This document shows, in pieces, positions 21,881-34,294 of a stretch of 64,000 nt of DNA. Origin of the DNA: Sambucus nigra (lineage: Eukaryota > Streptophyta > Magnoliopsida > Dipsacales > Adoxaceae); the NCBI GenBank assembly GCA_949130495.1, contig OX422221.1, positions 483,202,159-483,266,158 on the forward strand, given 5' to 3'. Below the pieces are notes generated by a model, which saw only the letters and a program-made list of their open reading frames with translations, searched no databases and was not told where the DNA came from. Each line of letters opens with the position of its first letter. Position 1 is the stretch's first letter. Both the position numbers and the translations under genes were made by a program.

Positions 21881-23130
21881 ACGCCTCATAGAATATTAAA
21901 TTGGCTCACATTAGACTTCAGTTCAGTTTACAATGGTTGTATAAGTTTGGATATGAATTTGAATTTACTTATGTGAAATGGTTATATAAGTTTCTTTTCT
22001 TATTTTTTGTTTCTATACATGTAAAGGAAACTGTGTGAGTGAGTTTTTATTTTGTTTTCTATTAGTGCATATTTGATTGCACCACTTTACATCTACCTAT
22101 GCATAGTTAATTACATATTTGAGGCATATATCTACCTTCATTCCAAGCGGAGATTGGCTTTGAATGAGTAAAACACTGTGTATCCTTCATTCTAATTGAG
22201 GCATATAATGTGTAGCCTTCATTCTAATCTGAATGGTTCACCGGTTGGTTACCCTATACACAGTTTATGATATTTCCAACAACACATTCTATGCACTTTC
22301 CCATTACAAAGTGTAGTCTCTTTTAATTAAACAATGCATGTTCAAGGTCAAACTTTTAATTACACGGTTTATGGATCATGCTTTCATCAACATCATCATG
22401 TAAATTCTCAATTCCCCTCGTTTACTTTTAAATACACACTTTATGTATTCATCTTTTAATGCCTACTTATATGTTTAATTTTTTCTCAGGTAAGGATTCT
22501 GCAGTTTGTGTATTCCATTTTTACCCATTTTTTTTTATCTAGTTCGATTTTTACCAACGCAAGATAAACCCGATAACAAATGGGGCAGAATGGACCAGAT
22601 AACAAATGGGATAAATGGGGCAGAATGGACCAGCAACCCAATGACTAAAATCAGACCAATGGCAGTAAAACCAAGCATTACCAAGTGAAACCAAACGGAC
22701 TAAGCACGACCAAGTGAAACCTGACCTCACTGCCAAGTGAAAAGGGACCAAGCACTGCGAAGTGTTAGATTCAAAGATGGCCGCAAAGACCTTCTATAGG
22801 AAAATTCTTAAAAGGTTGCCCTGTATTTCAATTTTACATTTTGTTGGATTAGCTTTTACCCCTTGGGTGGATAGTCCAATAAACAAATGAGACTCTGTCC
22901 ATTTTTTTAAATTGACACTTTGTTTATTTAAGGCACAATGTGAATTTCTTTGATGAATATTGTATATTTCAAGTTATATGTGAATTTGTTTGATGAAATC
23001 TAGACTATTTGAATGTTGTTCAACTATTTATTATCTATTTACAAGGGTTGATTTAATCGCTAATAATAGTTTTCAATTGATGGAGTAATGAGTTTTTTAA
23101 ATTTTTATACCAACATTTAAAACTTTCATA
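21881..23130. other. CACTA-like interior; small tandem repeats at 22573-22760
   Basis: No gene is recognised. At 22573-22640 the word ATAACAAATGGG...CAGAATGGACC is repeated in tandem with a partial copy, and at 22678-22745 CAAGTGAAA recurs three times. After 23130 the subterminal repeats of the element begin. Confidence 0.6.
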
Positions 23131-23335
23131 AATTTACTAAAACTGACATAAATGTGATGTTATTTATGTCAGTTTTTCATGAAAATGTGATTAAAAGCAT
23201 GGTGTATACTGTAGTTTTTATGTATATTCTTGAAAACTGAGATAAGTGTGATCTTATTTATGTCAGTTTTATGAACATTTATGTCAGGCCTTTATATGTC
23301 ATTTTTGAAAAATTCTAAAACTGACATAAATGGTC

Positions 23336-23981
23336 ATTTATAATGCTAAAATTAAAATGAAAAATGTTGAGATGCAAGGGCGCACCGCCACACAACTGTT
23401 TATGCATTTGCTAATAGAGAAGGGTTATGTTCACTAGCATAGAAGGAATGAGCAAACTGATGTGGTGTAGGATTTATTTTTTGCACATCCTACCTTTTGT
23501 TTGTTGGTTAATGCTTCTCGATCATACTAGTGATCGATTACACCTACAAGACCAACCAGTATAATATGCCATTATTTGAGATGGTTGGAGTCACGTCCAT
23601 CGGATAATCATTCATTGCATTTTCTTTTCTGAAGAATGAGAAAGAGGAGAACTTTAATTGGGCATTGCAACATTTATGGTCACTATACGAGCCAAAAGCT
23701 TTTCGTGAGTTATTGCCACTGACAAACAACAATTTTGTCAAAATGCGGTGCCAAAGATGTTTCCACTCGCCACCCTTCTATTATGTTTATTACATGTTAA
23801 AAAAACATAAAAGGTGCATGTTTGAAACATAACATTAAAGACCAAGATAAGAAGCTATTTATGCAAGGTTGGTGTGGGTTGTGGAGTCTGAGAATCCGAT
23901 CGAATTTGAGATTGCATAGGTGGCTTTTAATCAAAATTGGCAAAACTACCCCCAACATGATTGCGTACATACAGAAGAACT
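23336..23981 (+). pseudogene. MULE transposase piece 2: catalytic core
   Basis: The reading resumes with IYNAKIKMKNVEMQGRT, the segment before the MULE core. After one frame change (about 23525) comes VIDYTYKTNQYNMPLFEMVG, which contains the first catalytic Asp and the YKTN motif of MULE transposases, then FIAFSFLKNEKEENFNWALQ. Further on VESENPIEFEIA and FNQNWQNYP match the later part of the family domain in other frames. There are at least five in-frame stops. The piece ends at the target duplication GAACT (23977-23981) next to the copia element. Confidence 0.85.
23977..23981. other. Target-site duplication, left copy (GAACT)
   Basis: Identical to 34290-34294 on the other side of the copia element. 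It marks an integrase-made insertion in the MULE. Confidence 0.9.
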
Positions 23982-26246
23982 TGAAAAATAGCCTTAATAC
24001 TAAAAGTTTTTTTTACAAGATTAATTAATACTAAAAGCTTTTTTTTACAAGATTAATAAAAAATAGTTATAAGTTGAGTAAACTCCGAATAAACGTTTTG
24101 GCGAAAACTCTTTTCGAAAAATACAAGATGTGTTGTAAATGCTTTTTCTAAATGTATGGATTAAATTCGATAGTTAATTACCTTCAGGTTAATTTTTAAT
24201 AAACATCTACTAATGTTACCATGTAGTCCCAATCACAACAACAGTTAAGAACATTCAAAGAAATAGACACATGAATTTTAACGTGGTAAAACCCTAAAAT
24301 AAGAAAAACATCCACAGTGCACTCTACTACACACAACAAAAAATCCACTAGAATAAAAATCAAGTTACAAAACTTAAGCAAACCACAAAGATCCTAACCT
24401 AAGTTCAGAATGTACCTACATGAGATTCTCCATTCTACAGGTATTTTGACTTGGAACTAGATATTTTCTTACTTCTTCTTTGTCTTTTCCCTGATCTCAT
24501 TCTCTTTGAATTCTGATTCTAGCAACTCTTTCAAATAAAATATTCTCAGACAGAACCACAGTGTCTAAGTGTTCATGTGAGATAGTGTTTTTGATGTGTT
24601 ACTACATGCGAATATGCAACTCACCCTCTCAAAATTTATACAAACTTTCTTAACAAATTACAATAGTTCTAAAATGAAAGTTATTTCTGAATCTTGATTT
24701 TTCAAGCAAAGACTTCTTGATCTTTAATTTAACCAAAGATCTCAAGGATACCTTGCTCGGAAGACGGTTCAAGGTCGTTAACAATTTCAGGGTTTTGAAA
24801 ATATTTTTGAAATTATAAACCTCCAATTGAGATCCAAATTAGACTAGAAGTCTACTTTAACAAAATAGATTCAGACTTAACATGCAAGGAATGATTCAAC
24901 GAGTTTTGATATAAAACTTATTTTCAGATCTGATCGCCTTAAAACTTTAGCAAGAGTTCGTTAGTGTTACTTTTTATTTTTGTACACTAGTATTTCACAA
25001 AATATGAAATAAAAATTAGAAACACACAACTCACTAGACCTGGAAAATTATTTTTGAAACTAAATGTTTTTATTTAAAAAAACTCGTTGAAACAGAGATC
25101 TAAAAGAGAAACAGAAAATAAACGTGAAATGTTCTCTTTTAGAAAAACTCGGTTTCAAAAATGAAACTAAAATCTTTCTTAGAAATGAGTTCTGAGAGAA
25201 TCATTGATTTTGAAGAGGTCTTTAAAAAAATAACACAACACCAAGAACACAGAAACCCTAAATGGATCTAATTCTCAAAAATGAGTTTTCTAGTGTTTGA
25301 AACTGTTTAGGTTTGGTGTTTGGTTTTGGGAGAAAATCTCAGAGGGTTTGCACCACGAAAAAAACTTAGGGTTTTCTTCTGCTAATCTGTCTCTTTCCTT
25401 AACCTCTCTTCTCCCTTCTCTCTCTTCTCTTTACTCTCTCTTTTCTCTCTGCAACAACGAAATTGCCAAAAGTTTCAAAATGCTGTGGGTTGATCCCTTT
25501 TTATACTAAGAGTACAAGGATCGAGAACTTCATCATCAATCCTACGACTGAGATTAAGTCTAAACGGGTTAACTCAAATCCAACGGTTTAACACAGGCGG
25601 TGGGTTAAAAGGTCACTGATTGGCTTAGGCTGGGTTCATAAGGATTGAGATAAAACGCATGCAGTTGGTTGATTAAAAAGATCAAAGGGCAGAGGATGTG
25701 TACACAATATGTGTTTATCAGAAAACACAAATCCAACCAAAATGCACCCAACATGTGTACGCACTGGATGAAGGCTGAGACGCCTGTTTGAAAATAATTA
25801 CACAACACACCTCCAACTCTGTAGCGCTTTCGTATTCTATTGAAGCAAACAATCAGCATAGAAAACAATTTTGTTAAATACAATTTATACCCACAACACT
25901 TTTAAAACCACAATGTAATTAATTCAAAAATCATTTAAAAATTGTTTAAAATTATATAAAATGATTTGTGCTGAATTAAAATGATTTTAAAAAGATTTGA
26001 AGTGTTAAAAAACCATTAAAGAAAATAGGTAATATGTAAGATGCAGTGCAAGTGTCCTATTTGTGGTTTTAGGGTAAGAATTAACTTCCCTTTGAAGGTT
26101 TTCTTGGACTGAATTTCTTCATGGAGTTTGTACCTTTAAGGAGATGGAGTTCTCAAACTATTCTAACCTATTTTGTCTAAATATCAAAAATAGTTGGAAC
26201 TCCTATATATGCAGAATCAAGTAAGTCAATATATAGTATGTTCTCA
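23982..26246 (-). repeat. 3' LTR of the SIRE-like copia element (2265 bp)
   Basis: On the + strand it runs TGAAAAATAGCC...TGTTCTCA. The terminal region contains a short tandem duplication (TAATACTAAAAG...ACAAGATTAAT occurs twice, 23995-24057) that the other LTR lacks. A minus-strand TATA box is visible as the complement of CCCTTTTTATACT near 25495. Many point differences and small indels from the partner LTR show the insertion is not recent. Confidence 0.93.
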
Positions 26247-26259
26247 ATCTCCCCCTTTA
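26247..26259 (-). other. Polypurine tract of the copia element
   Basis: The minus strand reads TAAAGGGGGAGAT immediately before the 3' LTR. Confidence 0.85.
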
Positions 26260-26589
26260 GATATTAGAGACAAAATTCCCTTGAGTATTCAGTACTCTTG
26301 GGTCAAAATAAAAAGAAATCCTATGTGTCCTATACAAAAATTGTAACTACCAATTCCTATCATAGAAAAAAAATAAGGTAAAGAAAATACATTACTCAAC
26401 TATATATAGACCAATACCCTACAAAATAACAAGATGTAAAACGGGTTTGAAATGCATGTGACAAGATAAACACTAAATTTGGCATATTAGTTGAGTTAGA
26501 ATAGGAACAGATAGTAAAATCGCTAAGAAATACTCAAGATCTTCTCCCTCAATTTTTCTCAAATATACAAGGGGTATAAATCACAAAAA

Positions 26590-28142
26590 CATAGAGTTTA
26601 ATTGAGAGTTATCATGCCTATAGCTGTACGCAAATACTCAAAACGAATGTTATCTAATGGTTTGGTGAAGAGATTTGCAAGCTGTTTTTGAGTGTTCAGA
26701 TTCAATAATGAGATCTTTGGCTTCGACAAGTTCACGGATAAAGTGATGTTTAATATTAATATGCTTAGTTTGAGAGTGCAATACATGATTTTTGGAAATA
26801 TTAAAGGCGCTTTGGTTATAAAAAAACACGGTTAATTATTTTTCTGTGAGACCATAATCACTAAGCATTTGTCTAATTCGTAGTAATTGAGCACAACAAC
26901 TACCAGCTGCTATATATTCAGATTCAACACTTAATAAAGAAATGCAATTCTATTTCTTACAAGACCAACCAACAAGATTATTTCCTATATAGTCGTAAGC
27001 AGTAGAAGTGCTCTTACTATCGTCAGAACAACCGTCCCAATCGACATCTATCCTACAACAGAACTAGTCGTATCATTTGTGTACCAAATACAAAATTTTA
27101 GAGTGCCCTTAATATATTTAATAATCCTTTTTACACTTAATAAGTGAGATTCTTTAGGGTTACTTTGATATCTAGCACAAATATAGACGTTGAAGGATAT
27201 GTCGGGTCGGGACACGGTAAGATACAACAAACTCCCTATCATACTTCTATAAAGGGTGGGATATACACTTTTTCCAATATCATCCTTAGAAAGTTTAGTT
27301 GAAGTATTTATAGGAGTTCTGGAAGGTCTAGCATTTTCTAAGCCGAATTTTTTAACTAAATAGGCAACATACTTGGATTGAGATTTAAAAAGACCACCAC
27401 TGCATTGTTTTACTTGTACACCCAAAAAATATTGTAGTTCACCCATTAAAGACATCTGAAATTAGGTATGCATGATATCAGAAAAATTATCTACTTGTTT
27501 AGGATAGGTGGAACCGAAGATAATATCGTCCACATAAACTTGCGCGATTAAGACATGTTGATTTTCCTTTTTAACAAATAGTTTTTGATCATTTCCTTCG
27601 CGGATAAAATTGTGAGACACTAAAAAGGTGGATAGTCTCTCATACCAAGCTCTAGGAGCTTGATTCAAGCCGTATAAAGCTTTCTTAAGTTTAAAGACTT
27701 GGTCCGGGTGTACAGGATCAACAAATCCTTTAGGTTATTCTACGTAAACTTCTTGAGACAAAATTCCATTTAAAAAAATGGATTTAACATCCATTTGGAA
27801 TAATTTGAATTGCATATGATAAGAAATTGCAAGGAGGAGATGAACTGATTCCAGATGAGTAGCAGGTGCAAAAGTTTCGTTGAAATCAATTTCCTCAATC
27901 TGGGAGTATCCTTGTGCAACCAACCTAGCTATATTTCTAATGACCTCCCCATTTTTATCAGTTTTGTTTTTAAAAATCCATCTTGTGCCAATAACCTTTG
28001 AATCGTTTGGTCTAGGAACCAGATTTCAAACATCGTGACTCTTAAATTGGAGTAGCTCTTCTTGCATAGCATTTATCCAAAAAGAGTCAACAAGGGCATT
28101 ATTAACATTTTTAGGTTCCTCAAGATAAATAAAATAAGAAAA
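26590..28142 (-). pseudogene. RT-RH: Copia reverse transcriptase and RNase H, decayed
   Basis: Reading leftward, RT shows [55 protein letters not shown] and the catalytic YVDDIIFGS (YVDD at 27536-27525). GELQYFLGVQVKQ and the RTPI region follow, and then RNase H with SVESEYIAAGSC and QTKHINIKHHFIREL. Stops interrupt it at several places (for example after QEVYVE, and between IMHT and FQMSLMG), so no long protein is possible. The order INT before RT defines it as copia. RT would copy the element RNA in the virus-like particle. Confidence 0.9.
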
Positions 28143-29340
28143 TTAAACCACTTGTCGAAGTTGAGATCTAGTTATAGCTGGTTCGGAAGGATTACCAACA
28201 ATGGTTTCAGTGGGATGATGTTTAGAAACCCAAGTGGGTACAGAAGGATTCTCAGGTGCCAGTGAATCAGTATCAACTTGAGGAACAAGGGATAAAATTG
28301 TTTCGTCCTCATTAAATGTTACTAGTTGACTGTCACAACTCCTAACACTTGTGTCATCTACAATTATATTAATTGATCCCATAATAGTTTTGATTCTATA
28401 GTTAGAAACACACAAAGCACCACTATTTTGGGAATAGCCAAGAAAAATTCCCTTTTCTCCTCGGGTATCAAATTTTGAAAGATGCTCTCTATCTTTGCAG
28501 ATATAGCAGATACTACCGAAGGTTTTAAAGTATTTAAGATTAGTCTTTTTGTGTAACCATAACTCATAAGATGTTTCATTAGAATTTTTTCTAAGGTAGA
28601 TACGATTAATAATGTGACACGCAGTTTGGACAGCTTCTACCCAAAAGTATCTAGGGAGATTCTTAGTATGTAACATAACCCTAGCCATTTCTTGTAAAGT
28701 CCTATTCTTACATTCATATATACCATTCTGCTGCGAGGTTTTGGCAGCGCTAAACTCATGTTTATAGCCATTAGCTACACAATACTCCGAAATTCCAAAG
28801 TCCTTGAACTCTTCACCTCTATCACTCCTAATTCGACACACTTGGGTATCTTTCTCATTCTCAATTTTCAAGAGGATTCTTAAAAATTCATTGAAGGTTT
28901 CAGATTTATGTTTCATAAAAGCTACCCATGTATATCTCGTATAGTCATCCACTATAACTAGGATGTATGAGTTTCCACAGAAACTAACAATTCTTGAAGG
29001 ACCCATGATGTCCATATGGATAAGTTCTAAAGGCTTAGTGGTAAGGACTTCTTTAACTTTCTTATGTGGGGATTTACTTATTTTTCCTTCCTGACACGGT
29101 CCACATATAGGAGTAAAAGAATTTTTAATTTTAGGTAAACCTCTAACTATCTCTTGGGAACTCAATCTTCTAAGGTTATCATAATTTTTATGTCCCAATA
29201 GATTTTGTCATAGATCAGAATCCTCTAATCTGGAAACATTACAAGATTTAGAATTTGGAATTACTGTGTAACAATTTTTTGGGGTTCTCTTTTCTGTTAA
29301 AATACAATTACCTTTTTCATCAATAATTTTGCAATATTTT
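28143..29340 (-). pseudogene. INT: Copia integrase
   Basis: The longest open frame of the element (29198-28143) reads GHKNYDNLRRL and CGPCQEGKISK of the zinc finger. The catalytic triad follows: D in HMDIMGP, D in RSDRGEEF and E in QNGIYECKNR, with 35 residues between the last two. KFDTRGEKGIFLGYS near the C-terminal end is typical of SIRE-type integrases. A TGA-type break lies just upstream of the first Met, so the zinc finger is cut off from its N-terminal His. The catalytic core itself is complete. Confidence 0.9.
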
Positions 29341-29760
29341 TTAGAAAAAGGTAACTGAGTGATTGGAATAAAAAAATTGTGATATAAATAAGAGATTGTC
29401 TTTAAGGCCTTTAACTAATAGAACATCATTCAGTTTAGGAAGCCCTTGCTCACACAATGTTCCTTTACCTATGATGTGAGAAGAAACACCATCTCCAAAC
29501 ATGACACTACCTCTAAGGAACTGTGTCTTGTTCTTCAATTTGGTTTCATCCCTGATCATATGTTTAGAACATCCAGAGTATATATACCATCCAGTTGAAG
29601 TGCTTTGTGCCTTAAAAGAAGAAATGACAATGTTGCATTTGAGTTGGGGTAGTAAATAATCTTTTCTAATCCAAATAGGCTTGGTTTTAAAGTTTTTGTG
29701 GCCTTTAGACTTAGAAAACATTTGAGGGGTCTTTTTGAATGATTTTTTCTTAGTCTTGGA
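29341..29760 (-). pseudogene. PR: Copia aspartic protease with lost catalytic Asp
   Basis: The frame reads STGWYIYSGCSKHMIRD, where copia proteases have W-x-x-D-S-G-C-S-x-H-M-T. The catalytic Asp is Tyr here (codon at 29580-29578), a single-base change from GAC to TAC. GSVMFGDGVSSHIIGKGTL and DVLLVKGLKDNLLFISQ follow as in the family. Without the Asp the enzyme cannot cleave the polyprotein. Confidence 0.85.
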
Positions 29761-30299
29761 CCCTCCCTTTTTATTTTTAGAGTTATAGTTGTTTGGGTCT
29801 GTCTAGGAAGTATATAAGTATTTCTGGATTTCCTAGAATAGTTAAAGTTCTGGTAGGTAGGAGTGTATGTCCTTTTCTGGATACACTCATCTAGAGTATG
29901 TCCAAAAATATCACAATAGGAACAGTTTTGATGGGTATAGGACTTTACTTTCTTACTAAAGTCTTTGAAAATGGTCTTGAATCTATTGGGTACAGTAGTC
30001 CAGTCATCATTAGGTTTAGGTTTCTATCTTTGGTCTCTGGCAGAAGGACAAAAATATTTGGTTTGACAGTTTGGTTTCAACTATTGATTGTACTGATTAT
30101 GTGTTGATTAAGAGACATTGAGATTATGTTCACCTTTTTGAACATTTTGAGAAGTTTGGCCTTGTTTTATAAAAGCGACATTTTCAGGAGAAACTTTGGT
30201 CCTACTTGTATGCACAATTTCTCCAAATCCAAGGCTAGATTTATCTTCAGAGTCAAATTTGCTTCCAGTAACAATTTTTTCATAAGTCTTGGTTTGTGT

Positions 30300-31977
30300 T
30301 TCAGAGTGTTGACATTATTAAAAAATATTTGAAACTTTTTGCTTTGCCTCTTCTAGTTCAATAAGGGTTGCCTTGTATTTTTGTTCAAATTCATGGTTCT
30401 TTTGAATCAAAGAGTTTATTCTCAAGTTGTAATTATCAATCTCAGTCTCATGAGCAACCCATTGGGTAGTATAATATTCACTGTTCTTCCTAATGGTTTG
30501 GTTAAGCACATCGATACGCTCACTTAAGGTTTTATCCTTTTCTCTAGGCGAGCACTCTTCTTTACCGTTTTATTGTATAATTTATGTAAATCAGGCAGGT
30601 CATCATCAGACTCACTATGTCCATCGTGTGAATTCTCCCCTATGTTTTTGATAGGTTCTTTACTCATGCACACGTTCAGTTCATCATCAACATTATCACT
30701 TTAGCTCACACTCAATTTTTAGCAATAATAGGAATAGAATTATCAGCAAGATCATTAACAGCATCAACAGGCATATCAAGTTCATGAGCAGGTAGGCATG
30801 CATCATCATTATATATTATCTTAGCAAAGAAAGACATGCAGTACTCATTGACTTGGGTTGACTCAGTTTCATCCTCTTCAGAATCACTAGAGTCGTCCAA
30901 TGTTTTACACATATTGGCCTTGTTATTGTTGTTAAAACTAGTTGGACATTTACTAGCATAGTGACCAAGTTTACTACAACGATGACACTTAACATCTTTT
31001 ATGCCAGGTTTAGGTCTGTTGGGGTCATAGTTCCTCCTATTGTCATAAGTTTGTTTGGTATTGTCTCTGTCATGTGGTCTGTGAGATTAATTACGTTGAT
31101 AATTTGATTTTCCTTGTTTAGAGGCTACAACATTTCTGAATTTCAAAATCTTTTTGAAATTATTACTCATAAGAGCTATTTCATTGTCAAGGTTTTCCAA
31201 ATCACAGGTTTCAAGACAGTTAGTGTCAAAGTCTATAGAGTTCAATTTAGGCACTAGTAATTTAGATGAAAACACAACATTTGAACTAGGTGATTTATTA
31301 GTCTGTCTGGTCAATTTATTTTTAAAGTCTATTTCCAATTCAACAGTCCTAAGTTTACTGTTAAGTAATTTAGGAGTCATATTAGGGTCATTGATTTCGT
31401 CAATAGAATATATCTTGTTGTCAAATTTAGATGGCAATGACCTAAGAATATTTGACACAATTTCCTTTCTACCGTAGGTTATACCATTTTCATGAAGTTT
31501 TGTAAAAATATCAATTAACCTTATGTAGAAATCGTCAAAGGATTCATTGTTATTCATAATCAGGGTGTTATATTGTTAAATAAGCATTTGGGTTTTTTCA
31601 TCTTTGACATGTTCATCACCCTCATGAGCAATGACTAAAGTGTCTCATGCCTCTTTAGAAGTAGTACACATGGATATTCTTTTGAATTCATGTTCATTAA
31701 TGGACGTAAAGATGGCATTTTTTCATTTGTTATTATCAAGAGAAGTTTTTTTCTATTCCTTAGTAAATTCACTGAGAAGTTTCTTAATCCTTGTTGGATC
31801 AGTGGCAGATGTAGGTTTAGTAGGATATTCTTACCCTATTACAATCATATCCTAGACATCATCACTCAGGGTTCCTTGAATGAAAGCAGTCATTCACACT
31901 TTCCAGTACGTAAAATTATTTCCATCAAAGAGTGGTGGTCTGGATAGGTTACCTAACTTCTCAAAATTTTCTTCCAT
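30300..31977 (-). pseudogene. gag: Copia gag with zinc knuckle
   Basis: The ATG at 31977 begins MEENFEKLGNLSRPPLFDG, then NNFTYWKV, the usual gag start of SIRE-type copia elements. The middle shows SFDDFYIRLIDIFTKL and SNILRSLPSKFDNKI. The nucleocapsid zinc knuckle CHRCSKLGHYASKC (CX2CX4HX4C, all ligands present) is at about 30942-30990. An acidic tail and a coiled coil (30509-30318) follow. At least six stops are scattered through it. Confidence 0.87.
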
Positions 31978-32046
31978 ACTTAGAGATTTTGAGAAATAAT
32001 TTTTGAAAACAATTTCTCAAGTTTTAGGATCACAAAAGGTGTTCCT

Positions 32047-32058
32047 GCTCTGATACCA
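32047..32058 (-). other. Primer binding site, initiator tRNA-Met
   Basis: The minus strand reads TGGTATCAGAGC two bases inside the 5' LTR, complementary to the 3' end of plant initiator tRNA-Met. Confidence 0.93.
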
Positions 32059-32060
32059 AT

Positions 32061-34289
32061 TGAAAAACAGCCTTAATACTAAAAGATTTTGTTTACAAGA
32101 TTAATAACAAACAGTTATAAGTTGAGTAAACTCCGAATAAACTTTTTTGGCAAAACACTTTTCGAAAAACATAAGATGTGTTGTAAAAGCTTTTTCTGAA
32201 TGTATGGATTAAATTCGATAGTTGATTACCTTCAGGTTAATTTTTAATAAACATCTACTAATGTTACCATGTAGTCCCAATCACAACAACAGTTAAGAAC
32301 ATTCAAAGAAATAGACACATGAATTTTAAGGTGGTAAAACCCTTAAACAAGAGAAAACATCCATGGTGCACTCTACGACACAAAACAAAAAATCCACTAG
32401 AATAAAAATCAAGTTACAAAACTTAAGCAAACCACAAAGATCCTAACCTAAGTTCAGAATGTACCTATATGAGATTATCCACTCTAAAGGTATTTTGACT
32501 TGGAACTAGATATTTTCTTACTTCTTCTTTGTCTTTTTGTTGATCTCATTCTCTTTGAATTCTGATTCCAGCAACTCTTTCAAACACAATATTCTCAGAC
32601 AGAACCACAGTGTCTAAGTGTTCATGTGAGATAGTGTTTTTGATGTGTTAATACATGCGAACATGCAACTCACCCTCTCAAAATTTATAGGAACTTTCTT
32701 AACAAATTACAATAGTTCTAAAATGAATGTTATTTCTGAATCTTGATTTTTCAAGTAAAGACTTCTTGATCTTTAATCTAACCACAGATCTTAAGGATAC
32801 CTTGCTCGGAAGACGGTTCAAGGTCTTAAACAATTTGAGGGTTTTGAAAATATTTTTGAAATTGTAAACCTCCAATTGATATCCAAACTAGACTAAAAGT
32901 CTACTTTAACAAAATATATTCAGACTAAACATGCAAGGACTGATTCAACAAGTTTTTATATAAAACTTATTTTCAGATCTGATCGCCTTAAAACTTTAGC
33001 AAGAGTTCGTTAGTGTTCCTTTTTATTTTTGTACACCGGTATTTCACAAAATATGAAATAAAAATTAGAAACACACAACTCACTAGACCTGAAAAATTAT
33101 TTTTGAAACTAAATGTTTTTATTTCAAAAAACTTGTTGAAACAGATTAGATCTGAGATATCAGATCTAAAAGAGAAACAGAAAATAAACGTGAGATGTTC
33201 TCTTTTAGAAAAACACGATTTCAAAAATGAAACTAAAATCTTTCTTAGAAATGAGTTCTGAGAGAATCGATAATTTTGAAGAGGTATTTTAAAAAATAAC
33301 ATAACACCAAGAACACAAAGACCCTAAATGGATCTAACTCTCGAAAATGGGTTTTCTAGTGTTTGAAACTATTTAGGTTTGGTGTTTGGTTTTGGGAGAA
33401 AACCTCAGAGGGTTTGCACCACAAAGAAAACTTAGGGTGTTCTTCTGCTAATCTCTCTCTTTCCTTTCCCTCTCTTCTCCTTTATCTCTCTTCTCTCTAC
33501 TATCAGAAACAACGAAATGGCCAAAAGTTTCAAAATGATTAGGGTTGATCCCTTTTTATACTAAGCATATAAGGATCGAGAACTTCAGCATCAATCCTAC
33601 GACTGAGATTAAGTCTAAATGGGTTGGTTTAAATCCAACGATTTAACACAGGCGGTGGGTTAAAAGGTCACTAATTGTCTTAGGCTGGGTTCACAAAGAT
33701 TGAGATAAAACGCATGCAGTACGTTGATTAAAAAAATCCGAGGGCTGAGGATTTGTATGCAATATGTGTCTATCAGAAAACACAAATCCAATCGATATGC
33801 ACCCAACACGTGTACGCACAAGAAGAAGGATAAGACGCGGTTTGAAAATAAGTACACAACACACCTCTAACTCTCTAGCGCTTTTGGATTCTACCTAGGC
33901 AAACAATCAGCATAGAAAATAATTTTCTTAAATCTAATTTAGACCCACAACACTTTTAAAACCACATTTTAATTAATTCAAAAATCATTTAAAATTATAT
34001 AAAATGATGTATGCTGAATTAAATTGATTTTAAAAATATTTGAAGTGTTGAAAAACCATTAAAGAAAATAGGTAATATGTATGATGAAGTGCAAGTGTCC
34101 TATTTGTGGTTTTAGGGTAAGAATTAACATCCCTTTGAAGGTCTTCTTGGACTTCATTTCTTCATTCAGTCTGTTCCTTTAAGGAGATGGAGTTCTCAAA
34201 CTATTCTAACTTATTTTGTCTAAATATCCAAACAAGTTGGAACTCTTATATATGCAGACTCAAGTGTGTCAATATATAGTGTGTTCTCA
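32061..34289 (-). repeat. 5' LTR of the SIRE-like copia element (2229 bp)
   Basis: It starts (on +) TGAAAAACAGCC next to the primer binding site and ends TGTTCTCA at 34289, followed by the target duplication. It aligns with 23982-26246 throughout. The complement of a TATAAAAAGGG-type box lies near 33550. Confidence 0.93.
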
Positions 34290-34294
34290 GAACT
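34290..34294. other. Target-site duplication, right copy (GAACT)
   Basis: Identical to 23977-23981. MULE coding sequence resumes immediately after it. Confidence 0.9.

Larger units (their letters stand above)
13670..23335. mobile_element. Non-autonomous CACTA-like element inserted in the MULE, carrying gene fragments
   Basis: The left end reads CACTACAAGAAAAAATATC, the classic terminus of plant CACTA (En/Spm) transposons, followed by subterminal repeats of TTTATGTCAGTTT. The right end has the same subterminal word several times (about 23160, 23258, 23278) and finally its inverse AAACTGACATAAAT at 23318-23331, a match to 13689-13702 in opposite orientation. The last 18 or so bases of the right terminus are missing. 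The MULE reading resumes at once, and it also lacks about ten codons, so a small deletion probably removed the junction. No CACTA transposase is visible; the interior holds a LINE fragment and pieces of apparently cellular genes. Confidence 0.65.
23982..34289 (-). mobile_element. Ty1/copia element, SIRE/Maximus-like, with both LTRs and TSD
   Basis: Two LTRs (23982-26246 and 32061-34289) flank 5.8 kb of gag-pol read leftward. The primer binding site matches initiator tRNA-Met, and the polypurine tract adjoins the left LTR. The 5-bp target duplication GAACT is perfect at 23977-23981 and 34290-34294. The copia domain order PR-INT-RT-RNase H, the gag and RT sequence style and the LTRs over 2.2 kb point to the SIRE/Maximus group. 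The envelope-like ORF seen in some members is absent, since RNase H ends about 350 bp from the 3' LTR. Confidence 0.93.

Noticed and set aside
13670..23335. CACTA transposase within the insertion
   Set aside because: No frame with transposase motifs was found on either strand; only the LINE and gene scraps are recognisable.
26250..26590. Envelope-like ORF downstream of copia RNase H
   Set aside because: Only about 350 bp separate RNase H from the polypurine tract and no long frame exists there.
32047..32058. tRNA-Met-like sequence (also at 42125-42136)
   Set aside because: Only the 12-base primer binding site is present, next to an LTR; no tRNA fold surrounds it.
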